Below are positions 1-6,976 of a stretch of 21,473 nt of DNA, one piece after another; the first letter of the stretch is position 1, and the number at the start of each line of letters is the position of its first letter. Source of the stretch: Spirochaetaceae bacterium (GTDB taxonomy: Bacteria; Spirochaetota; Spirochaetia; Treponematales; Breznakiellaceae); the NCBI GenBank assembly GCA_031256815.1, contig JAIRPU010000172.1, positions 1 to 21,473 on the forward strand, written 5' to 3'. The position numbers were made by a program, and so were the translations under genes. Under the pieces are notes generated by a model. The model worked only from the letters and a program-made list of their open reading frames with translations. It was not told the origin of the DNA and did not search any database.

Positions 1-52
1 GGACAAGGCTTTTTAGGGTTTCTTCTTTTTGTATTCCGCTGTAATTGGACAC
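1..52 (-). CDS. 5' end of an unidentified gene leaving the left edge
   Basis: A GTG start at 52-50 opens a frame of 17 codons, MSNYSGIQKEETLKSLV, that runs off the window. The start is chosen because a strong Shine-Dalgarno, GAGGGG (minus strand, 65-60), lies 7 nt upstream and a plausible promoter lies just beyond it. An ATG overlapping the leader gives a different, very basic frame and sits too close to the Shine-Dalgarno. The fragment is too short to assign a family. It is divergent from the radical SAM gene at 211. Confidence 0.45.
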   Translation of the reverse strand, partial: MSNYSGIQKEETLKSLV

Positions 53-75
53 GTTTCATCCCCTCAATGACATTT

Positions 76-104
76 ATACTATCAAACTCCGGCGGATGTT
101 TCAA
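76..104 (-). promoter_or_regulatory. Candidate sigma-70 promoter for the left-edge gene
   Basis: On the minus strand, TTGAAA (104-99) is separated by 17 nt from TAGTAT (81-76). Initiation near 69 would give a leader of about 17 nt carrying the GAGGGG site. Promoter spacing, Shine-Dalgarno and start codon agree with each other, but the -10 matches only 4 of 6 consensus bases. Confidence 0.4.
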
Positions 105-171
105 CAGCAATTCTAAATTAGAAATATTTTGCGGCACGGTTCTTGCAAAATAAAAAACTTGACTTCCTGTG

Positions 172-185
172 AATTATTAATAATT
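172..185. promoter_or_regulatory. Perfect AT-rich palindrome upstream of the radical SAM gene
   Basis: AATTATTAATAATT is its own reverse complement over 14 bp. It lies 25 bp before the radical SAM start and just after a TTGACT (159-164) that could be a -35 box, although I cannot place a well-spaced -10. Position and symmetry would suit a dimeric repressor. AT-rich DNA produces such palindromes fairly often by chance, so this remains tentative. Confidence 0.3.
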
Positions 186-210
186 ATAAGCAGACACGCT
201 GGAATAAATT

Positions 211-1026
211 ATGATTGTAAAAGAAGTGCAAGCAAAATCTGTTTTAACAAAATCGAAACTGCCTGTAGCTGACTATGTTGTAAACGCATACACCGGCTGC
301 CCGCATAAATGTATTTATTGTTATGCGGAATTCATGAAAAGATTTACGAATCATAACGAAGAATGGGGAGAGTTTATCGACATAAAACTGTTTGACAAAA
401 TAAGAATTCCAAAAGATATAGAAAACAAAAATATAACAATAAGTTCCGTAACAGACCCGTACAATCAATATGAAATAAAATATGAAAAAACAAAACACGT
501 ACTGGAAGTGTTAAAAAACATAAACTGCAATACAGGAATTCTTACAAAATCAAAAAATGTGCTAAGAGACATAGAGCTGTTTAAACAGTTTAAACACATA
601 GAAGTTGGAGTCAGTTTGAATACCGTTGATGATAACTTTAGAAAACTCATTGAACCGGCAGCTTCAACTGTGGAAGAAAGAATAAATGTATTAAAAACTT
701 TAAAGGCGCACAATATAAAAAATTGGATGTTTATATCGCCCATGTTTCCATTTTTATCAGACTACAAAAAAATAATAGAACGTACAAAAGATTTTACTGA
801 TTATTACGGTTTTGAAAATTTAAATTTAAGGGCAGGATACAAATTCAGAGTTCTAAAATTAATTGAGCTTAAATACAATAATTTATATAAATATTATAAA
901 GATATATATGCAAAAGACGGCGTTTTTTTTTGGAGCGGACTTGAAAAAGAAATAATAACATATTGTAAAGACAACAATATAAATTACAAAATGTATTTTT
1001 ACCACGAAAAAATAAAAAAGAAATAA
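211..1026 (+). CDS. Radical SAM protein, resembling 'mobile pair protein B'
   Basis: This 271-residue protein carries the radical SAM 4Fe-4S motif C30-P-H-K-C34-I-Y-C37, which binds a cluster that cleaves S-adenosylmethionine to a radical. The N-terminus (MIVKEVQAKSVLTKSKLP) and the text around the motif match my memory of the 'radical SAM mobile pair protein B' family, relatives of SplB-like enzymes whose substrate is not known. Members usually sit beside a second radical SAM protein (A) and a MarR regulator; neither is visible here, although the left edge is close. The gene is far more AT-rich than its neighbours and favours A/T in third positions, which suggests transfer. GGAA ends 6 nt before the ATG and is a weak ribosome-binding site. 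The fold is secure; the subfamily is probable. Confidence 0.85.
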   Translation: MIVKEVQAKSVLTKSKLPVADYVVNAYTGCPHKCIYCYAEFMKRFTNHNEEWGEFIDIKLFDKIRIPKDIENKNITISSVTDPYNQYEIKYEKTKHVLEVLKNINCNTGILTKSKNVLRDIELFKQFKHIEVGVSLNTVDDNFRKLIEPAASTVEERINVLKTLKAHNIKNWMFISPMFPFLSDYKKIIERTKDFTDYYGFENLNLRAGYKFRVLKLIELKYNNLYKYYKDIYAKDGVFFWSGLEKEIITYCKDNNINYKMYFYHEKIKKK

Positions 1027-1176
1027 ACCGCGGCGGCTCATCCTTTTTTGGATTTCCCCGCGCCGCTCAAAGCCGTTGATGACGGCTCTTTGGCGTATCT
1101 TTTCAGGGGCTATACCGATGACGGCATCCGCGAGCCGCAGGTCGATTTTGGCGAAGCCGTAGGGAACGAGCAATAG
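1027..1176 (+). pseudogene. 3' coding remnant of an unidentified gene
   Basis: Directly after the radical SAM stop codon, the same frame stays open for 49 codons to TAG at 1174-1176. The sequence looks like protein: AHPFLDFPAPLKAVDDG is followed by SLAYLFRGYTDDG and REPQVDFGEAVGNEQ. Composition switches at once from AT-rich to the GC-richer pattern of the rest of the window. No start codon or ribosome-binding site precedes it. I infer the 3' end of a gene whose 5' part was lost or displaced when the AT-rich segment arrived. I do not recognise the family. Confidence 0.45.
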
Positions 1177-1200
1177 ACAATGGCGGCAAAAGATTTTACA

Positions 1201-1347
1201 GCCGGCAGCGCCGGCCCTGCACATGGCTTTGTGCCGGCCCCGGCCTGCGCAAAGCTCAGGCCGGGGAATAAAGCCCCCGCGCCTGCCGCAGGCAGGCGCG
1301 GGGGTACACGACCTGCGAAACCGCATTGCGGTTTCGCAGGCAGGCGC
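1201..1347. repeat. Cluster of GC-rich hairpins (REP-like intergenic element)
   Basis: Inverted repeats follow one another: GCCGGC-AGC-GCCGGC (1201-1215); GGCC/GGCC with GCACA/TGTGC inside (1213-1239); CCCCGGCCTG/CAGGCCGGGG (1238-1247/1257-1266, 9-nt loop); a perfect 14-bp stem with a 3-nt loop (1274-1287/1291-1304); and a 14-bp stem around a single base (1312-1325/1327-1340). AGGCAGGCGC occurs twice, at 1290 and 1338. No T-run follows, so this is not a standard terminator. It fits REP/BIME-like or mosaic intergenic repeats. Extended reading frames cross it, but their translations look like noise. Confidence 0.7.
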
Positions 1348-1417
1348 AGGCCGCCGCGCTGGACAGACGCTGGTTTCTGTAGTATTATATTTCAGATTTA
1401 AAGCGGTGGTTGCGTGC

Positions 1418-1987
1418 ATGAAAAAACGGCTTATTATCGCGGCGGCAGGCCTTGTTTTCTTTTTGACGGGCGGAACGCTTTTTGCCCAAAATAAACTGAC
1501 GCGGCTGGCGGAAAAAATCGCAGTTTCTTTTGACTTTGTGCCGCTGGTAAGGGCAAACCTTCTGGAAGAAAATACGGCGGGAGCAGGCGGCGCGCTAAAC
1601 GGCGAGTTCTTTATCGCAAAAAATTATTCACTGGGACTGCGCCTGGAAGGGCTGATTGTGCCTGACGCTGGAAAATCGTATTTTGGTGCAGACGGGCATT
1701 TTCGTTTTTATTTTAAAGATGCGGATATAAGCGGTTTTTTTGTCGATATGGGAGTAGGCTGGGGCGGACTGTTTATAAAAGTCGATCCCGATTCAAAATA
1801 TAATCTGAATGTAGGCGGGCTTACATATAATCTAAAACTGGGCTACAAGCAGATGATAGCTTCAAAATTCTTTGTAGAGCCGGGTTTTAGCTATACGCTT
1901 GCAAAACCGACTGCAGGCTACGGCCCCGGCGGCTTTGATTTGAGTTTTTGCGCGGGTTTTGTATTCTCTAAAAAAAAGGGTACGTAA
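1418..1987 (+). CDS. Small exported beta-barrel-like protein
   Basis: The 189-residue product starts at ATG 1418, where GGTGG sits 8 nt upstream and a clear signal peptide begins (residues 1-23, cleavage likely after LFA, before QNK). An in-frame start at 1223 would translate the hairpin cluster and bury the signal peptide. The mature part alternates short amphipathic strands with glycine turns (for example GEFFIAKNYSLGLRLEG and HFRFYFKDADISGFFVDMG), the pattern of a small outer-membrane barrel of about eight strands. No family is recognised. The stop codon overlaps the next start by one base (TAATG), so the two genes are probably translated together. Confidence 0.75.
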   Translation: MKKRLIIAAAGLVFFLTGGTLFAQNKLTRLAEKIAVSFDFVPLVRANLLEENTAGAGGALNGEFFIAKNYSLGLRLEGLIVPDAGKSYFGADGHFRFYFKDADISGFFVDMGVGWGGLFIKVDPDSKYNLNVGGLTYNLKLGYKQMIASKFFVEPGFSYTLAKPTAGYGPGGFDLSFCAGFVFSKKKGT

Positions 1988-2823
1988 TGAAAAAATTGAC
2001 ATTGTTTTCTGCCTGCGCTCTTTTTTTATGCGCTTTGTTCACCTGCGACGGCCAGTTTTTGGGCGATTCTTACCAGTTTTTTAACGATACGGGTTTGGGA
2101 AACGCGCCTGGAAAAGCAAAAAATGACAAACTGGATACGGCGCATGATGCCGGCGGCGACGACAGGACAGACGGTCTGGAAACGGATTTTCCCACGGCTT
2201 ACTATGGCTGGCACCCGCTTGAACGTATCGACACGTGGTTTCCCGCCGCAGCGGATGCGCCCGGCTTAAACGGGCTTCCCGGCGAGGGGATTGTACGCGA
2301 AACACATTGGTCAAAGCTTGAAAAAGAAATCGTGTACGAAATCAACAAATTCCGCAATGATCCCGTTAAATGGTGCCACGACAACGACCTGCACATGCTG
2401 GACGGCGTTCAGCTTGAAAATGAGTTCGGACTTGCAGCCCCGCCCGGGCCGCGTTCAGGAAACTACAGGTTCCCGGCGCAGACGCTCTACCCTTCAAGCG
2501 GGCTGCACAAGGCGGCGCTTCATCAGGCGATGCGGGGCGCAATGGCTCACAGCGATACCAGCCGCGTTCGGGCTTACGCCGGTTTTTCCGGATGGGGCGA
2601 AAATGTCGGCACATATACCGGCATGACAGGCCAGGCAAACAACAGGGGCCATGCGTCGCCCGCCGCAATGATAGTAAACGAATTTATACGCGACCGCGGT
2701 GTTCCAAACAAGGGCCACCGCACCAATATAGCGAATCCATCATGGGACCGCATCGGCGTAGGCTGTTATAAAAACATCGTAGTTATCCAATTCGGCTACG
2801 GCATTCAGGACAGAAATCCATAA
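1987..2823 (+). CDS. CAP-domain (SCP/PR-1-like) lipoprotein
   Basis: This is a 278-residue protein. Its N-terminus has a lysine pair, a hydrophobic stretch and ALFT-C20, a relaxed spirochaetal lipobox, so it is probably lipid-anchored. After a low-complexity linker rich in Asp and Gly, residues about 108-278 form a CAP domain: EINKFRNDP, then H188 in MAHSD, E205 in GENVG, E232 in the NEFIRD helix, H244 in GHRTNI, and GVGCY near the end. These His and Glu residues line the family's usual cavity. Bacterial CAP proteins are extracytoplasmic and mostly of unknown activity. AGGG lies 6 nt before the ATG, inside the preceding gene. The pairing with a barrel-like protein suggests a shared cell-surface role. 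Confidence 0.85.
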   Translation: MKKLTLFSACALFLCALFTCDGQFLGDSYQFFNDTGLGNAPGKAKNDKLDTAHDAGGDDRTDGLETDFPTAYYGWHPLERIDTWFPAAADAPGLNGLPGEGIVRETHWSKLEKEIVYEINKFRNDPVKWCHDNDLHMLDGVQLENEFGLAAPPGPRSGNYRFPAQTLYPSSGLHKAALHQAMRGAMAHSDTSRVRAYAGFSGWGENVGTYTGMTGQANNRGHASPAAMIVNEFIRDRGVPNKGHRTNIANPSWDRIGVGCYKNIVVIQFGYGIQDRNP

Positions 2824-2824
2824 G

Positions 2825-2855
2825 GGCGCATTTTTGTTTGCACAAAAACCGCGCC
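2825..2855 (+). terminator. Hairpin just after the CAP gene
   Basis: TTTTTGT (2831-2837) pairs with ACAAAAA (2842-2848) across a TTGC loop, extended by GGCGC/GCGCC (2825-2829/2851-2855) beyond a small internal loop. It starts one base after the stop codon. No T-run follows, so any terminator role is uncertain. Confidence 0.35.
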
Positions 2856-2904
2856 GAGGGTGCGTCCTAAAGCGCTTAGATGACTTCGGAATTGCTGTGC
2901 GCAG

Positions 2905-2943
2905 GCCGCCCCGTCTTGAACAACAGGCGGCTTTTCGATTATT
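2905..2943 (+). terminator. Possible intrinsic terminator ahead of xdhA
   Basis: GCCGCC (2905-2910) pairs with GGCGGC (2926-2931) around a 15-nt loop and is followed by TTTTCGATTATTTTT. The stem is short and the loop long. If active it would stop transcription only about 10 bases before the next gene. Confidence 0.3.
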
Positions 2944-2952
2944 TTTGCAAAG

Positions 2953-5259
2953 ATGAGTTTGGGAAAAAATGTAACGCGCATTGACGCCTACGAAAAGGTA
3001 ACGGGCAGAGCAAAGTATACGGCTGATATGCTCGACAAAAAAATGCTCTGCGCAAAGGTGTTACATTCCACATTTGCCTGCGGACAGGTGTTAAGCATCG
3101 ATACAAGCGCCGCAAAAGCGCTTGAAGGCATCGTTAAAATCGTAACCTGCTTTGATGTGCCGGATATAAACTTCCCTACGGCGGGGCACCCATGGTCTAC
3201 AGACCCGGCGCATCAGGATATTGCCGACCGCAAACTTCTAAATACACGCGTACGTTACTATGGCGATGATATAGCGGCAGTTATAGCGCAAGACGAAATA
3301 GCCGCGGAACGCGCCTTAAAGCTTATTAAAGTTGAATATCAGGAAGAAAAACCCGTCCTAAATTGCGAAGACGCATTAAACGCCGCTAAAAACGGCGCGC
3401 CCCCCTTACACGAACGCTTTGCAGACAATGTGCTTGCACACACGGAAATAGCAGAAGATAAAGCCTTTAACGAAGCAACCTCCGGCACTGATTTAATTAA
3501 ATTCGAAGCGGTTTACGAAACTCCGCCTGTTCAGCATTGCCACATAGAAAATTGCCTTTCCGCCGCATGGATGGAAAACGGCCGTTTGGTGGTGCTTTCT
3601 TCAACACAAATTCCGCATATTCTAAGACGTATTGTGGCACAGGCGCTGGGACTGCCCTGGGGTAAGGTTCGTGTAATAAAACCCTGCGTTGGCGGCGGTT
3701 TTGGCAATAAACAAGACGCGCTTTACGAACCCCTTAACGCATTTTTAAGTATGTGCATAGGCGGCCGGCCGGTAAAACTGGAACTTAGCCGCGAAGAAGT
3801 ATTTAGAAATACACGAGTGCGACATGGCGAAAAAATCACTCTTTGCGGCTGGGCGCGGCCGGACGGAAGGCTCGTAGCGCGTTCATACAAGGTGTATTCA
3901 AACCAGGGCGCCTATGCCTCACACGGCCACAGCGTAACAATGAAAGGAACAAGCGTTTTTAAGCAGCTCTACCACGATGAAAAAGCAATAAAAACAAGCG
4001 CCTGGACAATTTACACAAATACCGCCGTAGGAGGCGCAATGCGCGGTTATGGAACGCCGCAAGCGATATTCGCCATAGAATCACATATAGAGGATATGGC
4101 CTTAAAACTCGGCATAGACCCAATAGAGTTTAGATTAAAAAACATAATGCCTGTTGGTTACGAAGACCCTTTCGCAAAAACCAAATTGCGTTTTGACGCA
4201 TTTGGACAGTGCATAGCGCAGTGTAAAGATTACATAAAATGGGACGAAAAGCGCGCGCGTTATGCCGGACAAACAGGCAGCATCCGGCGCGGAGTTGGAA
4301 TGGCGCTTTTTTGGTATAACACCGGAGTATGGCCTATCTCTCTTGAAATTTCATCCTGCCGCATGGTTCTAAACGAAGATGGCAGTGTTCAAACTCAACT
4401 TGGCGAAACAGAGATTGGACAGGGCGCGGATACTGTTTTTGCGCAAATGACCGCCTCCACACTTGGGCTTAGATTTGAAGATGTGCATATTATTTCCACA
4501 CAAGACACAGACACAACGCCTTTTGGCAGCGGCGCTTATGCCTCGCGGCAAAGTTATGTCGGCGGAATGGCAGTTCACAAAACCGCGCTCATATTAAAAG
4601 ACAAAATACTTGAAGCAGCGGAAGGATATACAAAGCTGCCAAAAGAGACGCTCGACATAAAAGAAAGCCAAATTGTATTAAAATCCGGTTCAAACAAAAG
4701 CATTGTTTCACTTGAAGAGCTTGTAACATGGCAGCTCTACAAAATGGACGGCACAGGGCATATCACCGCCGAAGCAAGCGTCAAGGCAAGTTCAAACGCA
4801 TATAGCTTTGGCTGCTCTTTTGCAGAAGTAGAGGTCGATATTCCGCTGGCAAAAACACGCCTTTTAAATATTGTAAACGCCCACGACTGCGGCGCTTTGT
4901 TAAACCCGCGTTTGGCGGAAGCGCAAGTCCATGGCGGTATGAGCATGGCAATAGGTTTTGGACTTTCCGAGCGTTTAATCTATGATGAAAAAACCGGCCG
5001 GCTCCTAAACGGTAATCTGTTGGATTATAAGATTTCAACAATACTGGACCACCCGCGTCTTGAAGCGCGTTTTGTTGAATGTTTTGAGCCTACAAGCCCA
5101 TACGGAAGCAAAGCTTTGGGCGAGCCTCCCACAGTTTCCGGCGCGGCGGCAATACGCAACGCGGTGCTTAACGCAACCGGCGTAGCGGTAAACACGCTGC
5201 CGCTTTGTCCTCAAAATTTATTTTCCGCTTTTAAAGCGGCCGGACTATATAAAAAATGA
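2953..5259 (+). CDS. xdhA: Molybdenum hydroxylase large subunit (XdhA-like)
   Basis: This 768-residue protein is the molybdopterin-binding subunit of the xanthine dehydrogenase/aldehyde oxidase family; E. coli XdhA has about 750 residues. The N-terminal a/b hammerhead domain opens with RIDAYEKVTGRAKYTADM. The cofactor-binding loop is VGGGFGNKQ (246-254), the segment GAMRGYGTPQ follows in mid-protein, and GSKALGEPP holds the probable catalytic glutamate E724. Such enzymes hydroxylate purines or related heterocycles and normally need an FeS and an FAD subunit; neither is encoded here. The substrate cannot be told from sequence alone. No convincing Shine-Dalgarno precedes the ATG (only AAAG), which would fit former coupling to a lost upstream subunit. 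Its stop overlaps the next start (ATGA). Confidence 0.88.
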   Translation: MSLGKNVTRIDAYEKVTGRAKYTADMLDKKMLCAKVLHSTFACGQVLSIDTSAAKALEGIVKIVTCFDVPDINFPTAGHPWSTDPAHQDIADRKLLNTRVRYYGDDIAAVIAQDEIAAERALKLIKVEYQEEKPVLNCEDALNAAKNGAPPLHERFADNVLAHTEIAEDKAFNEATSGTDLIKFEAVYETPPVQHCHIENCLSAAWMENGRLVVLSSTQIPHILRRIVAQALGLPWGKVRVIKPCVGGGFGNKQDALYEPLNAFLSMCIGGRPVKLELSREEVFRNTRVRHGEKITLCGWARPDGRLVARSYKVYSNQGAYASHGHSVTMKGTSVFKQLYHDEKAIKTSAWTIYTNTAVGGAMRGYGTPQAIFAIESHIEDMALKLGIDPIEFRLKNIMPVGYEDPFAKTKLRFDAFGQCIAQCKDYIKWDEKRARYAGQTGSIRRGVGMALFWYNTGVWPISLEISSCRMVLNEDGSVQTQLGETEIGQGADTVFAQMTASTLGLRFEDVHIISTQDTDTTPFGSGAYASRQSYVGGMAVHKTALILKDKILEAAEGYTKLPKETLDIKESQIVLKSGSNKSIVSLEELVTWQLYKMDGTGHITAEASVKASSNAYSFGCSFAEVEVDIPLAKTRLLNIVNAHDCGALLNPRLAEAQVHGGMSMAIGFGLSERLIYDEKTGRLLNGNLLDYKISTILDHPRLEARFVECFEPTSPYGSKALGEPPTVSGAAAIRNAVLNATGVAVNTLPLCPQNLFSAFKAAGLYKK

Positions 5260-6119
5260 GTAAAACAATGAAAAAACTTCTAATTTTAGTGTTTATTCTG
5301 CCATGTTCAATTTTTGCCATGGATTGGCCTACCTCAAACGGAAGGCTAACGGCAAACTTTGGCTCTAACGATGGAGATTTATCGCTTTATGGCTATGTAT
5401 TTAACGCCGAAGGAGACGTTTACGCCTCAGATAATGGCGAAGTGCTATTTTATTCCAGCGAAAACGATGAGTCTAACTTTGTTTCGCCGCTTGGAAACTG
5501 GGTTGTAATAGACCACGGCGACAGCGTGTTAAGCATCTATTCGCGGCTTGGCGAACTTGCCCCATTAAAAACTGCGCGTGTTGAAAAAGGCGAAAATATC
5601 GCCGTTGCCGGAAAAAGCGGCTGGAGCGCAAAAGACGGTTTTATATTTGCTTTTTTTGACAGGCACGAGCGGCAATGGGTAAACCCAGTTCAAATTTTAA
5701 GCGCTGTTCCAGACACCATGCCGCCTGTAATTTATTCGGTTATGGCTAAAAATCAGGACGGGCAGCTATTCGATTTGGCGCAAACAAAAACCCTGCGGCA
5801 GGGGCGCTATGCGGTGCTTGTCCACTCAACAGACAGGTCAGAAAACGCCGAGGGCGCGCTTGCTCCATTTCGCATTGTTTGTTCGCTTAACGGCATTGAA
5901 ACAGGGCGTCTTGAACTTGAAACAATAAACGCGCGCGATGGCATATTTCTTGTTTACCGCAATGGACTTGTGCCGTTAAGACAAGTTTATGCGGCAGCTC
6001 CGGCGCTTGAAGCAGTCAGCGATGTATCTTTTACACGGGGCCAAAATGTTTTGAATATTTCTGTTCAGGATTTTGAACGAAATGTGCGTAACGCTTCGTA
6101 CCGGCTTTATATTGAATGA
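5256..6119 (+). CDS. Degenerate M23/LytM-fold exported protein
   Basis: This 287-residue protein has a signal peptide (residues about 5-21, cleavage near IFA-MD). Residues about 24-145 follow the LytM layout: GRLTANFG, then GDVYASDNGEVLFY, GNWVVIDHGDSVLSIYSRLG, KGENIAVAGKSG and WVNPVQIL. None of the zinc ligands is present: the HxGxD position reads YGYVFN, YAHL reads YSRL and the HLHFE position reads FIFAFFD. It is therefore probably not a peptidase. Known degenerate LytM proteins (EnvC, NlpD) activate amidases, a possible parallel. The C-terminal half looks like beta-sandwich. The start overlaps the xdhA stop; ATG 5268 (MKKLLIL) is an alternative. Neither has a clear Shine-Dalgarno, consistent with translational coupling. 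Confidence 0.78.
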   Translation: MSKTMKKLLILVFILPCSIFAMDWPTSNGRLTANFGSNDGDLSLYGYVFNAEGDVYASDNGEVLFYSSENDESNFVSPLGNWVVIDHGDSVLSIYSRLGELAPLKTARVEKGENIAVAGKSGWSAKDGFIFAFFDRHERQWVNPVQILSAVPDTMPPVIYSVMAKNQDGQLFDLAQTKTLRQGRYAVLVHSTDRSENAEGALAPFRIVCSLNGIETGRLELETINARDGIFLVYRNGLVPLRQVYAAAPALEAVSDVSFTRGQNVLNISVQDFERNVRNASYRLYIE

Positions 6120-6976
6120 TGCGCGCCCAACAAACCTGGTCTACGCCCGCCAAAGAAGAACAAAACAGGCACATACCCTGCGCGCTTTGCGGCGGCAGGC
6201 AATTTAAACGCGCATTTGACTGCGAAGGGTTTGGCTATGTCCGCTGTGTTAAATGCGGGCTTGTGCAAATCAACCCACAGCCGGAACCCACCGCCGTACA
6301 CAGCCGCTATAACGAAAGCTATCTTAGCTATGAATTAAAAAACGAATCCTCATTTTTTAACCTCGGCAAGCTCGCGCTAAAAGATGCCAAAATCGAAGAA
6401 ATTGAACGCAAAACTTTTCCATGCGGCGAAAAGCGCGCGCTGGAAGTTGGCTGCGCAACCGGAGCCTTGCTTGAATATCTTAAAAACCGCGGCTGGAATG
6501 TCCAGGGCGTAGAAATAAGCGAGGCCCAGGCGGAATATGCGCGAAAAAACCGGGCTTTGGAAGTGTCCACTCTGCCTTTGGAAGAAAATCATTTTAAAGA
6601 TGAATACTTTTCGCTAATTTATGCTTCTCATCTTATTGAACACCTCAACGCGCCTTATGCTTTTGTTAAAGAAGCGCACAGAATATTGAGCGTAAACGGC
6701 CATTTGCTTATTACAACTCCAAATATAGACGGATTCCAGGCAAAACTCTTTGGCACGCGCTGGCGGTCGGCGATTTTTGACCATTTGTATCTGTTTTCAA
6801 AAAGCACATTAAAACGCCTTTTAACAGACGCGGGCTTTGTTATCGAAAAAACTGTAACATGGGGAGGCATAGCGCAAGGCTTCGCGCCGCCTGCCATAAA
6901 ATTCATTCTTGACCGCGCGGCAAAATTTTGGGGCTTTGGAGACGTTGTGCTTATGCGCTGCGCAAAAAAAAGTTAA
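6116..6976 (+). CDS. Zinc-ribbon class I SAM-dependent methyltransferase
   Basis: The 286-residue product has an N-terminal zinc-ribbon-like module, C22-A-L-C25 with C44-V-K-C47, and then a Rossmann methyltransferase domain. SAM motif I is LEVGCATGA (109-117), GVEIS (131-135) is the acidic strand, and SLIYASHLIEHL (166-177) followed by ILSVNGHLLITTPN is typical of Methyltransf_11/23 enzymes. Relatives often sit in sugar, glycan or small-molecule modification loci; the substrate is not evident here. The start overlaps the preceding stop (ATGATG, with ATG 6119 possible), so it is the third gene of a coupled set. The stop codon overlaps that of the convergent rodA. Confidence 0.88.
   Translation: MMRAQQTWSTPAKEEQNRHIPCALCGGRQFKRAFDCEGFGYVRCVKCGLVQINPQPEPTAVHSRYNESYLSYELKNESSFFNLGKLALKDAKIEEIERKTFPCGEKRALEVGCATGALLEYLKNRGWNVQGVEISEAQAEYARKNRALEVSTLPLEENHFKDEYFSLIYASHLIEHLNAPYAFVKEAHRILSVNGHLLITTPNIDGFQAKLFGTRWRSAIFDHLYLFSKSTLKRLLTDAGFVIEKTVTWGGIAQGFAPPAIKFILDRAAKFWGFGDVVLMRCAKKS

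Larger units (their letters stand above)
2824..2952. other. Intergenic gap before xdhA
   Basis: Apart from the two hairpins at 2825-2855 and 2905-2943, I see no coding remnant of an FeS or FAD subunit and no convincing promoter for xdhA. Confidence 0.5.

Noticed and set aside
159..190. TTGACT with TATAAG as a promoter for the radical SAM gene
   Set aside because: The boxes are 20 nt apart, too far for a standard promoter; other -10 choices match poorly.
1223..1417. N-terminal extension of the barrel-like protein
   Set aside because: It would translate the hairpin cluster and place 65 odd residues before a clean signal peptide starting at 1418.
883..1419. 178-codon minus-strand open frame across the end of the radical SAM gene and the hairpin cluster
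   Set aside because: The translation is Cys/Arg/Pro-rich noise antisense to a clear gene at one end and to palindromes in the middle; no ribosome-binding site or family signal.
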